The notes under the pieces were generated by a model that saw nothing but the letters and a program-made list of their open reading frames with translations, was not told the DNA's origin and did no database searches. Position numbers and translations under genes: made by a program. A DNA stretch of 64,000 nt, taken from contig JARLJI010000136.1 of the NCBI GenBank assembly GCA_031291295.1, forward strand, positions 42,375 through 106,374, read 5' to 3'. The stretch comes from Rhodoferax sp. (GTDB taxonomy: Bacteria; Pseudomonadota; Gammaproteobacteria; Burkholderiales; Burkholderiaceae_C). Shown here in pieces: positions 25,167 through 34,293 of the stretch (the first letter of the stretch is position 1; the number at the start of each line of letters is the position of its first letter).

Positions 25167-26270
25167 ATGACCTTCACCTCCCCCTTCGCGCCCGAGCCCG
25201 CGCACACCCATGGACAAGCCCCCAGGACCGCCGTGCTGCTGTGCAACCTGGGCACGCCCGAGGCCCCCACGCCGGCGGCGCTGCGGATTTATCTGGCCGA
25301 GTTTTTGAGCGACTCCCGCGTGGTGGAAATTCCGAAACCGGTCTGGTGGCTGATCCTGCACGGTATCATCCTGCGCACCCGGCCCAAAAAATCGGCGGCG
25401 AAATACGCCAGCATCTGGGGCACCGAGGGCTCGCCCTTGAAAGTCTGGACGGCCAAACAGGCCACGCTGCTGCGCGGCTGGCTGGGCGAGCGCGGGCACC
25501 AGGTCACGGTGCGCTACGCCATGCGCTACGGCCAGCCGTCGATCGCATCCGAACTGGATGCCCTGAAGTTGGATGGCGTGACGCGCGTGCTGATCCTGCC
25601 GGCCTACCCGCAGTATTCGGGCACCACCACGGCCAGTGTGTTCGATGCGGTGTACGCGTGGGCGCAAAAGACGCGCGCCATTCCCGAGCTGCGCTTTGTG
25701 AACCATTACCACGACGACGCGGGCTACATCGACGCCCTGGCGCGGCGCATCAAGAGCCACTGGCGGGACCATGGGCGGCCCGACCAATTGGTCATGAGCT
25801 TTCATGGCGTGCCCGAGCGCACGCTGCAGCTGGGCGACCCGTACCACTGCGAGTGCCGGAAGACGGCCCGGTTGCTGGCCGACCAACTGGGCCTGCGCGC
25901 GGACCAGTTCACGCTCACCTTCCAGTCGCGCTTCGGCAAGGCCAAATGGCTGCAGCCCTACACCGAACCGACGCTGGTGGCGCTGGCGCGTGCTGGCACA
26001 AAGCGCGTGGACGTGGTGTGCCCCGGCTTCACCAGCGACTGCCTGGAAACGCTGGAAGAAATCAACCAGGAGGCGCGCAAGGCCTTCCTGCTGGCCGGCG
26101 GCCAGGCGTTTCACTACATCCCCTGCCTGAATGACCAGTCCGAATGGATCGGCGCGCTGTGCAACTTGGCGCAACAGCATATGGCTGGCTGGCCGACACA
26201 GGTGGCGCCCGATGCGCAGGGACTGGCAGATTCGCGCGCCGCCGCGCAGGCGCTGGGCGCCAGGCAGTAG
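25167..26270 (+). CDS. hemH: Ferrochelatase
   Basis: This 367-residue enzyme inserts Fe2+ into protoporphyrin IX, the last step of heme synthesis. I start at 25167 ([11 protein letters not shown]), preceded by GGGAG. Family landmarks: [12 protein letters not shown] at residues 24-35, [12 protein letters not shown], the iron-binding His in [10 protein letters not shown] (near residue 213), and the acidic Glu in [14 protein letters not shown] (near residue 300). Heme demand fits the cytochromes here (NarI, cytochrome b561). The last 25 residues are Ala-rich and extra. A dispersed repeat follows the stop. Confidence 0.96.
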   Translation: MTFTSPFAPEPAHTHGQAPRTAVLLCNLGTPEAPTPAALRIYLAEFLSDSRVVEIPKPVWWLILHGIILRTRPKKSAAKYASIWGTEGSPLKVWTAKQATLLRGWLGERGHQVTVRYAMRYGQPSIASELDALKLDGVTRVLILPAYPQYSGTTTASVFDAVYAWAQKTRAIPELRFVNHYHDDAGYIDALARRIKSHWRDHGRPDQLVMSFHGVPERTLQLGDPYHCECRKTARLLADQLGLRADQFTLTFQSRFGKAKWLQPYTEPTLVALARAGTKRVDVVCPGFTSDCLETLEEINQEARKAFLLAGGQAFHYIPCLNDQSEWIGALCNLAQQHMAGWPTQVAPDAQGLADSRAAAQALGARQ

Positions 26271-26287
26271 GTCCGAGCAGGCTTAGA

Positions 26288-26349
26288 TTGCTATATCTTT
26301 AATAGCTATCAGAGAACAGCGCATAAGGGCTGGCGGCCGATTTTTTTCA
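26288..26349 (+). repeat. Dispersed repeat copy between hemH and a convergent small gene
   Basis: TTGCTATATCTTTAATAGCT at 26288-26307, then GCGCATAAGGGCTGGCGGCC, ending in a T-run. This intergenic copy most closely resembles the Comamonadaceae mini-repeats I recall. It may act as a terminator for hemH. Confidence 0.55.
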
Positions 26350-26383
26350 AAACCATGTGCCGCTACCCAATAGCGTCTGCCGA

Positions 26384-26659
26384 TTATTGGGCAGGAGCCG
26401 CCGGCGTGGCCGGAGCCTCTGTATGGGCTGGAGCGGCCCCATCAGCGGCGTGCGCTTTTTGCTCGGCCGCTTTCTTGTTGGCGAGATGTCGACCCACGAC
26501 GCAGCCACCAATCGCGCCCACCACGGCATGATGCCCCGCGTAATGACCGGCAACAGCGCCGGCGGCAGCACCCTTGATGCACCCCTTGGCACTAGCGACT
26601 CCAGACGTGCCTGCCAGGATAACCGCGCACACCATTGTCATCAAAATTTGTGATTTCAT
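26384..26659 (-). CDS. Small exported glycine-zipper-like protein
   Basis: This 91-residue protein has an N-terminal signal peptide (MKSQILMTMVCAVILAGTSGVASA, cleavage after ASA). The mature chain has a Gly/Ala-rich hydrophobic stretch KGAAAGAVAGHYAGHHAVVGAIGG, a glycine-zipper pattern found in small membrane-associated proteins, and a Lys- then Ala/Pro-rich tail that is probably flexible. It is convergent with hemH. No function can be assigned; membrane association in the periplasm is an inference from the zipper. Confidence 0.7.
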   Translation of the reverse strand: MKSQILMTMVCAVILAGTSGVASAKGCIKGAAAGAVAGHYAGHHAVVGAIGGCVVGRHLANKKAAEQKAHAADGAAPAHTEAPATPAAPAQ

Positions 26660-26820
26660 CGTTTGCCTTTCGAAAATGAGCTTGATTGCAACCCATCAAC
26701 GCATGGTGCGCTAAACGTGTTGACAACGATTTTCTGTGAATCGGCAATGGACCATGTAAACAAGCTTCCCGCCGTTGGGAACAGAGCCCAACACGCTACC
26801 AACTCAATGACCGCCTGGAC

Positions 26821-27687
26821 TCAGCGCGCCGCGTCGATGAACGCCGTGATCTGATCCAGTTGTCCCGGCACATTCAGCGCGGGTGCGTGGCCGCAACCAG
26901 GCACTTCCACGATTTGAGTCAAGCCGCGCAGCCCGGGGCCGCGCTGCAGCATCTCCGCTGTCGTCTCCGGCAGCACTAGGTCGGATTGCGCGCCGCGCAG
27001 GCACAGCACGGGAATCTCGATGGCGTCGTAGTGTTCCCAGATCAGGTAGTCGTTCGGGTGGTGGCTGAACTGCTGCACCATGGCCGGGTCGTAGTGCGGC
27101 GTGACACGGCCGTCGGGCAGGCGGCGCGTCGAGGTCTCGGTGAGCCGGCGCCACTGCGCATCGCTGAGCCAGCCGTAGGGCTTGTACACCTGCCGGAAAA
27201 AGGCTTCGAGGTCGCGCACGGTTGCGAAGGCCGGTGGACTGCCCGCGTAAGACTTGATGCGTTCGATGGCCGCATCGGCCACCTGCGGCGCGGTGTCGTT
27301 CAGCACCAGGCTTTTGATGCAATCTTTGAGTGCAGGCTCGAACAGGCCCGACGCGCACACCATGCCGATGGCGCCGCCCATCGACGTGCCGACCCAGTGC
27401 GCCTGGTGAATCTGGAGCTGCGCCAGCAGATCGGCGGCGATGCGGGCGTAGAACGCGAGGCAATACTCGTGTTGAGGGTCAGGGCTCCACTGGCTCAGGC
27501 CGCGGCCAATCGTGTCCGGGCAGATCACGCGGTAGCGGGCGCTTAAGTGCGCGGCCAGCTCGTCCATGTCGCGTCCGGTGCGGGCCAGTCCGTGCCAGGC
27601 GATCACGACCGGCGCCTGGGGGGCGCCCCATTCGGTGTAATGGATTTCGCGCCCGGCGCAGGTTAAGTAATTGGAGCTAAATGTCAT
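26821..27687 (-). CDS. Alpha/beta hydrolase linked to an ABC transporter operon
   Basis: This 288-residue alpha/beta hydrolase starts at 27687 (MTFSSNYLTCAGR), where ATGA overlaps the livM-like stop; longer frames upstream lie inside livM. The nucleophile elbow is GTSMGG (Ser near residue 106), the oxyanion HG motif is AWHGLARTG, and the catalytic His is probably in GCGHAPAL near the end. As the last gene of the transporter operon it may cleave the imported compound, an ester or amide for example. No signal peptide is visible, so it is cytoplasmic. Confidence 0.88.
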   Translation of the reverse strand: MTFSSNYLTCAGREIHYTEWGAPQAPVVIAWHGLARTGRDMDELAAHLSARYRVICPDTIGRGLSQWSPDPQHEYCLAFYARIAADLLAQLQIHQAHWVGTSMGGAIGMVCASGLFEPALKDCIKSLVLNDTAPQVADAAIERIKSYAGSPPAFATVRDLEAFFRQVYKPYGWLSDAQWRRLTETSTRRLPDGRVTPHYDPAMVQQFSHHPNDYLIWEHYDAIEIPVLCLRGAQSDLVLPETTAEMLQRGPGLRGLTQIVEVPGCGHAPALNVPGQLDQITAFIDAAR

Positions 27688-28775
27688 GTCCTGATCCCCG
27701 CCTTTGCGACTCCATGGCCCATAGCGCGCAACCGGCCCACCACGCCGGCCGGGAAGTAATAGATCGACAGCACGAACAGGATGCCCAGCCACAAGAGCCA
27801 GCGGTCCGGCGACAGCAGGGTCGACAGCCACGGCAGGCTTGAGGCAGCGGCCTCACTGCCCAGCTTGAGCAGATCCTGCAAGTAGCTCTGCGCCACCAGA
27901 AACAGCGCGGCGCCCACCAACGCGCCATAAATCGTGCCCATGCCGCCGATCACCACGATCAGCAGCACGTCGATCATGACTTCGAAGGACAGCGAGGTAT
28001 CGGGCCCGTTGTAGCGCAGCCAGAGCGCCAGCATGGCACCGGCCAGCGTCGCAAACAGCGCGGACAGGACGCTGGACGTGGTGCGGTACACCACCACACG
28101 GTAGCCGATCGCTTCGGCGCGGAATTCGTTCTCGCGGATCGCCTGTAGCACGCGCCCGAACGGCGAGTTGACGATGCGCAGCAGCGCCAGCACCAGCACC
28201 ACGGCCACGGCGAACAACAGGTAGTAGCTCAGCAAACGGCCGTCGACCGAAACCCCAAGGAACGGCTCCTCCATGAACTCGAAGCTCGGCGACAGCAGCT
28301 CGGGCAGCTTGAAGGTCAGGCCGTCTTCACCGCCGGTGAAGGCGGAGAGCTGCGACGCCAGCGTCAAAAAGGCCGAGGCCACGGCGAGCGTGATCATGGC
28401 GAAAAAAATCGCCTTGACGCGCAGCGAGAACAGCCCCACCAGCAGCGCCAGCACAAACGACAACGCCAGCGCGCCCCCCAGCCCGACCGCCAGCGCCGGC
28501 CAGGTCGGACCCATCCGGGTGGTGGCGATCGCAATGCCATAGGCGCCGATGCCGAAGAACATGGTGTGGGCAAAACTGACAATCCCGGTGTAGCCCAGCA
28601 ACAGGTCGAAGCTGGCGACCAGCACCGTGAAAATCAGCACCTTGGCGGCCACGTTGAGCGCCTTGACGCCCGGAAAAATGAAGGGCGCGAACGCCAGCGC
28701 CAGCAGCAGCGCCACCAGCAGCACCGCGAGCACGCGGCTGCGCGGGAAGTCATTGGAGAGAAGTCGTTTCAGCAT
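27684..28775 (-). CDS. livM: Branched-chain amino acid-type ABC transporter permease (LivM-like)
   Basis: This 363-residue inner-membrane permease has about ten hydrophobic segments. LivM signatures are visible: DLLLGYTGIVSFAHTMFFGIGAYG (residues 57-80) and RENEFRAEAIGYRVV, the EAA-like loop that contacts the ATPases. It follows livH by 13 bp and overlaps the hydrolase gene by 4 bp. Family members move branched-chain amino acids, but also amides, urea or aromatic compounds, so the substrate is open. The symbol reflects family, not proven substrate. Confidence 0.9.
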   Translation of the reverse strand: MLKRLLSNDFPRSRVLAVLLVALLLALAFAPFIFPGVKALNVAAKVLIFTVLVASFDLLLGYTGIVSFAHTMFFGIGAYGIAIATTRMGPTWPALAVGLGGALALSFVLALLVGLFSLRVKAIFFAMITLAVASAFLTLASQLSAFTGGEDGLTFKLPELLSPSFEFMEEPFLGVSVDGRLLSYYLLFAVAVVLVLALLRIVNSPFGRVLQAIRENEFRAEAIGYRVVVYRTTSSVLSALFATLAGAMLALWLRYNGPDTSLSFEVMIDVLLIVVIGGMGTIYGALVGAALFLVAQSYLQDLLKLGSEAAASSLPWLSTLLSPDRWLLWLGILFVLSIYYFPAGVVGRLRAMGHGVAKAGIRT

Positions 28776-28788
28776 GGCGGCCTCGAGG

Positions 28789-29772
28789 TCAACGATTGGT
28801 GACCGGATAGACGCCCTGCGGGCGCCACAGCAAAATGGCCACCATCAGCGCGATGTTGGAGAACAGCGCCACCTTCGGCACCAGAAAGCCGGTGTAGTTG
28901 GCCATCAACCCGACCAGCAAGGCGCCGATCAGCGCGCCGCCGGTGGACCCCAGGCCGCCGATGATGATGACAATGAAAATCAGGATATTCACCTGCGAGC
29001 CCATTTGCGGCACCACGCTTTGCTGGTACATGCCCCACATCACGCCGCCCAGGCCGGCCAGCGCGCTGCCCGCCACAAACACCCCGACAAAGAGGCGCTT
29101 GATACGGTAGCCGAGCGACTCGACCATCTCGCGGTCCTGCACGCCGGCGCGCACCAGCAGGCCGACCTTGGTGCGCCCGAGCACCCAGGCCAGCAGCGCA
29201 AACACCGCCACGCCCACCACCACGGCCAGCACGCGGAATTTCTCGATGGCGGCATCGCCCACCAGCAGCGAGCCGCGCATGGCCTCGGGCAACGGCAGTG
29301 GAATTTGCGCCGGGCCCCAAATGACCTTGATGAGTTCCTCGCCAATGATCATCCCGCCCATGGTGATCAGGATCTGCTTGAGGTGCTGGCCATACACCGG
29401 CTGCACAATGAAACGCTCGAACGCCAGCCCCACGGCACCTGCAACCGCCATCGCGATCAGCATGGCGGGCACCACCGCCACCAGATTGCGCCAGAGCTCA
29501 GGGGAGCCGGTCCAGTCGCTCATGGCCCCGAGCACGCTGGTCGCCACAAAGGCGCCGAGCGCGATGAACACGCCGTGCCCGAAGTTGAGCACGTCCATCA
29601 GGCCGAACACCAGCGTCAGCCCCGAGGCGATGATGAAAATGATCATGCCCATAGCCAGCCCCGCGACCGTAAGCGTGAGCCAGGTCGAGCCCGAACCGAT
29701 CAGCGGCAGCACCAGCAGAGCCAGCAGCGGCACCAGCGCGAGCGGTTTCCAGTCGAAATCCAAGTTTTTCAT
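28789..29772 (-). CDS. livH: Branched-chain amino acid-type ABC transporter permease (LivH-like)
   Basis: This 327-residue inner-membrane permease is the partner of LivM. Marks of the family are GLTLVFGLMDVLNFGHGVFIALGAF near residues 50-74 and VQDREMVESLGYRIKRLF, the cytoplasmic EAA-like loop. The N-terminal helix is long (VPLLALLVLPLIG). Its start overlaps the livF stop by 4 bp, and livM follows closely, so all transporter genes are coupled in translation or nearly so. Confidence 0.9.
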   Translation of the reverse strand: MKNLDFDWKPLALVPLLALLVLPLIGSGSTWLTLTVAGLAMGMIIFIIASGLTLVFGLMDVLNFGHGVFIALGAFVATSVLGAMSDWTGSPELWRNLVAVVPAMLIAMAVAGAVGLAFERFIVQPVYGQHLKQILITMGGMIIGEELIKVIWGPAQIPLPLPEAMRGSLLVGDAAIEKFRVLAVVVGVAVFALLAWVLGRTKVGLLVRAGVQDREMVESLGYRIKRLFVGVFVAGSALAGLGGVMWGMYQQSVVPQMGSQVNILIFIVIIIGGLGSTGGALIGALLVGLMANYTGFLVPKVALFSNIALMVAILLWRPQGVYPVTNR

Positions 29773-30494
29773 AATGCCAACCCGAGCAAGGAGCGTTGCA
29801 TGACCTCGTCTTCGGCCAGCGCCTGCATGGTGCCGGTGTGGACCACGCGACCGTTGTCCATCACGGCGACGCTGTCACCCAGCCGCTTGGCAAAATTGAT
29901 GTTCTGCTCGACCAGCAAAATGGTCACGCCACTGGCCTTGAGCTGCGCGAAGGCATCGATCATGTTGTTGATGATGGCCGGCGCCAGCCCCTTGCTGGGC
30001 TCGTCCACGATCAGCAACTCGCGCGGCTCGACGATGGCACGCGCCACCGCCAGCATCTGCTTTTGCCCGCCCGAGAGCTTGCCCGCCGGGTGGTTCCAGA
30101 ATTTTTCCACGGCGGGAAACAGCGAGAAAATCCAGCTCAAGCGCGCCTCGTCCATCTGGCTGGCTCGTTTGGCGCTGCGCGCCGCCAGCAGCATGTTTTC
30201 CTTCACCGTGAGATCGGAAAAGATGCCCATGGTCTCGGGCACATAGGCAATGTTGAGCGCGGCGATCTGCGGCGTCGCCAGCGCGGTGATGTCGCGCCCG
30301 GCAAAGGTGATGCGCCCTTGCGATGCCTGCCACAGACCCATGATGGTGCGCAGCGTGGTGCTCTTGCCGGCGCCGTTGCGCCCCAGCAGCATGGTCAGCT
30401 GGCCGCGCGGCACCATCAGGTCCACGCCGTGCAGGATGTGGTACGCGCCGATGTGGGTGTGCACGCCCGAGAGGGTCAAAAGATTCGCGCTCAT
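29769..30494 (-). CDS. livF: ABC transporter ATP-binding protein (LivF-like)
   Basis: This 241-residue ATPase has Walker A GRNGAGKST (residues 38-46), the ABC signature LSGGQKQML and Walker B ELLIVDEPSKGLAP. Length and the short helical insert are of the LivF type. The usual YVPE sequence after the Q-loop is present (AYVPETMGIFSDLTV). It overlaps livG by 4 bp at its start and livH at its end. It should pair with LivG as the heterodimeric motor. Confidence 0.92.
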   Translation of the reverse strand: MSANLLTLSGVHTHIGAYHILHGVDLMVPRGQLTMLLGRNGAGKSTTLRTIMGLWQASQGRITFAGRDITALATPQIAALNIAYVPETMGIFSDLTVKENMLLAARSAKRASQMDEARLSWIFSLFPAVEKFWNHPAGKLSGGQKQMLAVARAIVEPRELLIVDEPSKGLAPAIINNMIDAFAQLKASGVTILLVEQNINFAKRLGDSVAVMDNGRVVHTGTMQALAEDEVMQRSLLGLAL

Positions 30495-31321
30495 GGTGCA
30501 GATCTCCTTCCCCCTTGAGGGGGAAGGCCGGGTTGGGGGGGAGCCACATCTTGGGCGGAAGCGTCTTGGGGGTTAACCCCCAAGTAAGCTTCCTGAACAA
30601 TGGGTGAGGCAATCACTTCAGCCGGCTCGCCGTCCGCCACCAGCGTGCCGTTGTGCAGCACGATGATGCGGTCGGCCAGCTCGCGCACCACGTCCATCTT
30701 GTGTTCCACCAGCAAAATCGTCTTGCGCTTATCGAGCCGGAGCTGACGAATGAGGTTCAGGATCACCGGCGCCTCATCGGCACTCATGCCGGCGGTGGGT
30801 TCGTCAAACATGAACACGCTGGACTCCAGCGCCATCAGCAAGGCCACTTCCAGCTTGCGCTGGTCGCCATGCGGCAGGCCGGCCACCGCCATATGCTGCT
30901 GGTCGTTCATGGCGACCGCTTCCAGCACTTCTTCGGCGCGCCGGGTCAGCGCCGTGTGGTCGCTCCAGATGCTCCACAGGTTCAGTCCGTGATGGTGCGG
31001 GCCCGCGCGGGTGGCCTGCACGGCGAGCCGCACATTCTCCAGCACGGTCAGGCTCGGAAACAGGTTGGTCAGCTGGAACGCGCGGCCCAGTCCGGCCCGC
31101 GTACGCGCCGAGGCGTTCATGCCAGACAAGTCCTGGCCATCGAGCAGCACCGTGCCGCTGCTGGCCTTGAGCTGACCCGAGATCAGGTTGAAATAAGTGG
31201 TCTTGCCCGCCCCGTTGGGGCCGACGATGGCGGTCAGCGTGCCCGGTGCAAAGCTGCACGTGACATCGTTGACCGCGACGTGGCCCCCAAAACGGATGGT
31301 GAGCCCGCGCGTTTCCAGCAT
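30491..31321 (-). CDS. livG: ABC transporter ATP-binding protein (LivG-like) with repeat-derived C-terminal extension
   Basis: This 276-residue ATPase has Walker A GPNGAGKTT (residues 34-42), the DQRKLEVALLMA region in place of the usual LSGG signature, Walker B VFMFDEPTAGMS, and the H-loop LLVEHKMDVV. The normal LivG end, IVQEAYLG, occurs about 31 residues before the stop. What follows (VNPQDASAQDVAPPQPGLPP...) is read from a GC-rich palindromic repeat at 30506-30584 and is probably a non-functional tail. It overlaps livF by 4 bp. The degenerate signature motif is unusual, though LivG-type ATPases do vary there. Confidence 0.9.
   Translation of the reverse strand: MLETRGLTIRFGGHVAVNDVTCSFAPGTLTAIVGPNGAGKTTYFNLISGQLKASSGTVLLDGQDLSGMNASARTRAGLGRAFQLTNLFPSLTVLENVRLAVQATRAGPHHHGLNLWSIWSDHTALTRRAEEVLEAVAMNDQQHMAVAGLPHGDQRKLEVALLMALESSVFMFDEPTAGMSADEAPVILNLIRQLRLDKRKTILLVEHKMDVVRELADRIIVLHNGTLVADGEPAEVIASPIVQEAYLGVNPQDASAQDVAPPQPGLPPQGGRRSAP
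30506..30584. repeat. Palindromic repeat unit overlapping the livG 3' end
   Basis: Two perfect palindromes: 30506-30527, with 9-bp arms CCTTCCCCC and GGGGGAAGG around TTGA; and 30565-30584, with 10-bp half-site CTTGGGGGTT and its complement. I recall similar hairpin units scattered through Comamonadaceae genomes, generally between genes. Here it is translated as a C-terminal tail of LivG. Confidence 0.6.
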
Positions 31322-31332
31322 TTGCTCGCGGC

Positions 31333-32523
31333 CTAGCGCTTGTTCAGAATTGGAATGTTCATCTCTGCCGGCGTGATCTCGTGGACCAGCTCGGGCACGC
31401 CCCAGGCAAACGCCGGATCGACCTTGATCTTGAAGTGGTACATCGACTGCATGGCCTGGTGGTCTTCCTTGCGGAAGGTCATCTTGCCTTTGGGCGTGTC
31501 AAAGCTCATGCCTTCCATGGTCTTGATCAGCGTGTTGGTGCTGGTGTCGCCGTTCGTCTTCTTGAGCGCCGTGACAATCGCCATGGCCGCCGAGAAACCG
31601 CCGGCCGTGAAGAAATCCGGCGGGCTCTTGAACTGCTTGTAGTGCATCGATACCAGCGCCTCATTGACCGGATTCTTCGGGATGCCGAAGTAATAGTAGG
31701 TCGCGCCCTCCATGCCGGGAAAGTTCTTGTAGGCAGCCATGGCCGGCAGGATGTTGCCGCCGGTGGCGATCTCGATGCCGTAGCGCTTGAGGTCCATGTC
31801 GGCGATCTTGAACGGGTTGCCGGCGCCGGCCCACACGATCCAGATCACCTTGCGGCCCGGCTTGTCCTTGAGCGCTTCGATCAGGCGCTGGGCGCCTGCG
31901 GTGAAGTCCGTGGTGTTGGCCGGCAGGTATTCCTCATGCACGATCTTCGCCTTGTGGATGGCTTCCTTGAAGGCCTTCACACCGTCGCGGCCAAAGGCAT
32001 AGTCCTGCGCCAGCGTGGCGATGCTCACACCCGGCTTGTCCAGCGCCACGGCGTTGGAGATCGCGTCCTGCGAACTGTTGCGGCCAGTGCGGAAAATGTA
32101 CTTGTTCCACTTGTCGCCCGTGATCGAGTCGGCCACGGCGGGCTCGACCAGCAGGATCTTCTTGTATTCCTCCGCCACCGGCAGCATGGCCAGCGCGACA
32201 CCCGACGAGGTGGGACCGACGGCCAGGTCGGCCTTGTCGTCCGAGTAGGCGGCGGCGAGCAGCGACTTGCCCAGATCCGGCTTGCCCTGGTCGTCCTTCT
32301 CGATCACAACGATTTTCTTGCCGGCCACCATCATGGTGCCGCCGGTCGCGTAATCCAGGCCCATCATCAAGCCGGTTTGCGTCTGCTTGCCATAGGCCTC
32401 GAGCGGGCCCGTCATGCTGTGGACGTGGGCAATGCGGATTTCCTTGGACTGGCTGAAGGCCGGTACGGATGCGAAAGTGGTAGCGGCCAGCGCGGTGAGC
32501 GCCACCATGGTGCGACGATGCAT
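31333..32523 (-). CDS. Periplasmic substrate-binding protein of the ABC transporter (LivJ/K-like)
   Basis: This 396-residue protein has a Sec signal peptide (MHRRTMVALTALAATTFASVPAFS, cleavage after AFS) and a type I periplasmic-binding fold: IRIAHVHSMTGPLEAYGKQTQTG at the mature N-terminus, then VAPTSSGVALAM-like region near residue 100. It captures the substrate and delivers it to LivHM. It is the first gene of the operon, 35 bp after the predicted transcription start of a sigma-54 promoter at 32567-32584. The solute is not predictable from sequence; the linked hydrolase hints at an ester or amide rather than a free amino acid. Confidence 0.9.
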   Translation of the reverse strand: MHRRTMVALTALAATTFASVPAFSQSKEIRIAHVHSMTGPLEAYGKQTQTGLMMGLDYATGGTMMVAGKKIVVIEKDDQGKPDLGKSLLAAAYSDDKADLAVGPTSSGVALAMLPVAEEYKKILLVEPAVADSITGDKWNKYIFRTGRNSSQDAISNAVALDKPGVSIATLAQDYAFGRDGVKAFKEAIHKAKIVHEEYLPANTTDFTAGAQRLIEALKDKPGRKVIWIVWAGAGNPFKIADMDLKRYGIEIATGGNILPAMAAYKNFPGMEGATYYYFGIPKNPVNEALVSMHYKQFKSPPDFFTAGGFSAAMAIVTALKKTNGDTSTNTLIKTMEGMSFDTPKGKMTFRKEDHQAMQSMYHFKIKVDPAFAWGVPELVHEITPAEMNIPILNKR

Positions 32524-32566
32524 GAAGAAGTCTCCTTGTTTTATGCCAATAGATCCCGAACCATCA

Positions 32567-32584
32567 TTGCACAGGTTGTGCCAA
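32567..32584 (-). promoter_or_regulatory. Sigma-54 (-24/-12) promoter of the ABC transporter operon
   Basis: On the minus strand the sequence reads TTGGCACAACCTGTGCAA. It matches the sigma-54 consensus (TGGCAC-N5-TTGCA) with GG and GC exactly 10 bases apart, the required spacing; only one core base differs (GTGC for TTGC). The expected start lies near 32557, about 34 bp before the ATG at 32523. A sigma-54 activator gene ends only 100 bp upstream. Confidence 0.8.
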
Positions 32585-32634
32585 AACGTAATACATTGAT
32601 TTTTATAGGATTTTTAGGAATTAGGGCTTTTATT

Positions 32635-32681
32635 GTCTAACTATAAGACGATTATTTTGACTGCTTTACATACATATGTAT
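32635..32681. promoter_or_regulatory. Candidate activator-binding sites upstream of the sigma-54 promoter
   Basis: A dyad GTCT-N7-AGAC at 32635-32649 and a perfect 12-bp palindrome ATACATATGTAT at 32670-32681 lie about 60-100 bp upstream of the -24 element, the normal distance for an enhancer-type site. The region is AT-rich. Which dyad is used, if either, cannot be told from the sequence. Confidence 0.4.
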
Positions 32682-32686
32682 AACTT

Positions 32687-34222
32687 TCATACAATCAGGT
32701 TCAAGCGATCATAAAGCGTTGCACGCGAGATGCCCAGCAGCCGCGCTGCTGCCAGCTTGTTGCCGCCGCTGGCGGCCAGTGCGGCGTTGATCGCCCGCCG
32801 CTCCAGTTCCTCGATCTGCTGCGCCAGCGGGCGCAAAGACGAGGCGCCATTTCCCGCCGCAGCCTGCGTGACGTGTCCCGGCGTTGACTGCATCGCCGGC
32901 ATGGGGGCAATCTTCTCAATGCCGGCTTCACGCAGCACCACCTCCAGTTGGGGCGCATCGATGCGCGGCGAATCGCTGCGCATGGCTGCCTGCTCCAGCA
33001 CATTGCGCAGCTCGCGGATATTGCCGCGCCAGGTTTGCGCGGACAGCAAGGCCAGCGCCTCGGGCGTCACCTCGGGCAGCGGCGCGCCATTGCGCAGCGC
33101 GATGTCTTCGCCCAGCACTTCCACCAGCGAGGGGATATCGGCGCGCCGCTCGCGCAGCGGCGGCACGCGAATGGGCAACACATTGAGCCGGTAGTACAGG
33201 TCTTCACGGAACCTGCCCTCGCGCACCAGCGTCGCCAGATCGCACGAGGTGGCAGCAATCACACGCGCGTCGAACGGCACCAGCTTGTTGGAGCCCAGCG
33301 GCTCGATCTCGCCCTCCTGCAAAGCGCGCAACAGCTTGGCCTGCAGGCTTTGCGGCATGTCGCCGATCTCGTCCAGGAACAGCGTGCCGCCGTCGGCCAG
33401 CTTGAACTTGCCATCGCGTCCCTTGCGCTCCGCGCCGGTATAGGCACCCGGCGCCACGCCAAAAAACTCGGCCTCGAGCAGGGTGTCCGGCACGGCCGCG
33501 ATGTTGACACTGACCAGCGGGCCGCGTGCGCGCGCCGAAGCGGCGTGCACCGCATGCGCCAGCAGCTCCTTGCCGGTGCCGGTCTCGCCCAGCAACAGCA
33601 CCGGGCTGGACGATTGGGCGGCACGCCGCGCTTGGCGCTTGACCTCGACGGCCGCCGGACTCGCGCCCACGAAATTGGCAAAAGTGTATTTGGACGGGCG
33701 CTGGCCCGCGCCCTGGATCACGCGCTGGGTTGCCAGTTCGCGGCGCGCATCGTCCAGATCGCGCTGCATCCTGGCAAACTTGCTGATCAGCGGCTGGAGC
33801 GTGTTCTCGGGGTGATCGAACAGCACGATGCCGATGGCGCCAATGATCGCGTCGCCGTCACCGCGCAGCGGGATGCGGCTCACCACGAAGGTGCCGGCGC
33901 GATTCGTCAGCAGATCGATCAGGTACGCCTCGCCGGTTTCCAGCACATGTCGCATCTGCGTGTTGGGAATCACCTCCTCGACCATGTGGCCGACAAACTG
34001 CTCCACCGACGAAAACCCGAGCGCCGGCAAAAAACGCTTGTAACCTTCGTTGACCCAGACGATGCGCCCTGTGTGGTCCACCAGGAACATGCCCTGGCTG
34101 ATGCTGGAAAACAGGTGAAACATCGAGCGCGCAGCGAGCGCCAAGATGCTGTCGGCGTCCTGCGGCAGCCCCGCCGTGGCGGCGCCCTCGGTGGCCTGCG
34201 GCCGGGTATCGGTGTCTTCCAT
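32687..34222 (-). CDS. Sigma-54-dependent transcriptional activator with PAS domain
   Basis: This 511-residue activator has a PAS sensor domain (about residues 32-150, [25 protein letters not shown]), an AAA+ module with Walker A GETGTGKE (near residue 208), the sigma-54 contact loop GAYTGA (usual form GAFTGA), DEIGDMP and R-finger region, and a Fis-type helix-turn-helix at the C-terminus ([20 protein letters not shown]). It is 163 bp upstream of the transporter operon on the same strand, which carries a sigma-54 promoter, so it most likely activates uptake in response to a ligand or redox signal in PAS. Confidence 0.93.
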   Translation of the reverse strand: MEDTDTRPQATEGAATAGLPQDADSILALAARSMFHLFSSISQGMFLVDHTGRIVWVNEGYKRFLPALGFSSVEQFVGHMVEEVIPNTQMRHVLETGEAYLIDLLTNRAGTFVVSRIPLRGDGDAIIGAIGIVLFDHPENTLQPLISKFARMQRDLDDARRELATQRVIQGAGQRPSKYTFANFVGASPAAVEVKRQARRAAQSSSPVLLLGETGTGKELLAHAVHAASARARGPLVSVNIAAVPDTLLEAEFFGVAPGAYTGAERKGRDGKFKLADGGTLFLDEIGDMPQSLQAKLLRALQEGEIEPLGSNKLVPFDARVIAATSCDLATLVREGRFREDLYYRLNVLPIRVPPLRERRADIPSLVEVLGEDIALRNGAPLPEVTPEALALLSAQTWRGNIRELRNVLEQAAMRSDSPRIDAPQLEVVLREAGIEKIAPMPAMQSTPGHVTQAAAGNGASSLRPLAQQIEELERRAINAALAASGGNKLAAARLLGISRATLYDRLNLIV

Positions 34223-34293
34223 GCGCGGATGTTAGCGCCTTGGTCGCGGGCGCTGCGCGCCACGACAGCTGGCCTGCCTTAATATGGCGGCCC

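Noticed and set aside
28627..30246. 539-codon plus-strand open frame across livH and livF
   Set aside because: Antisense shadow of the ABC transporter operon, low-complexity His/Gln-rich, no start signal.
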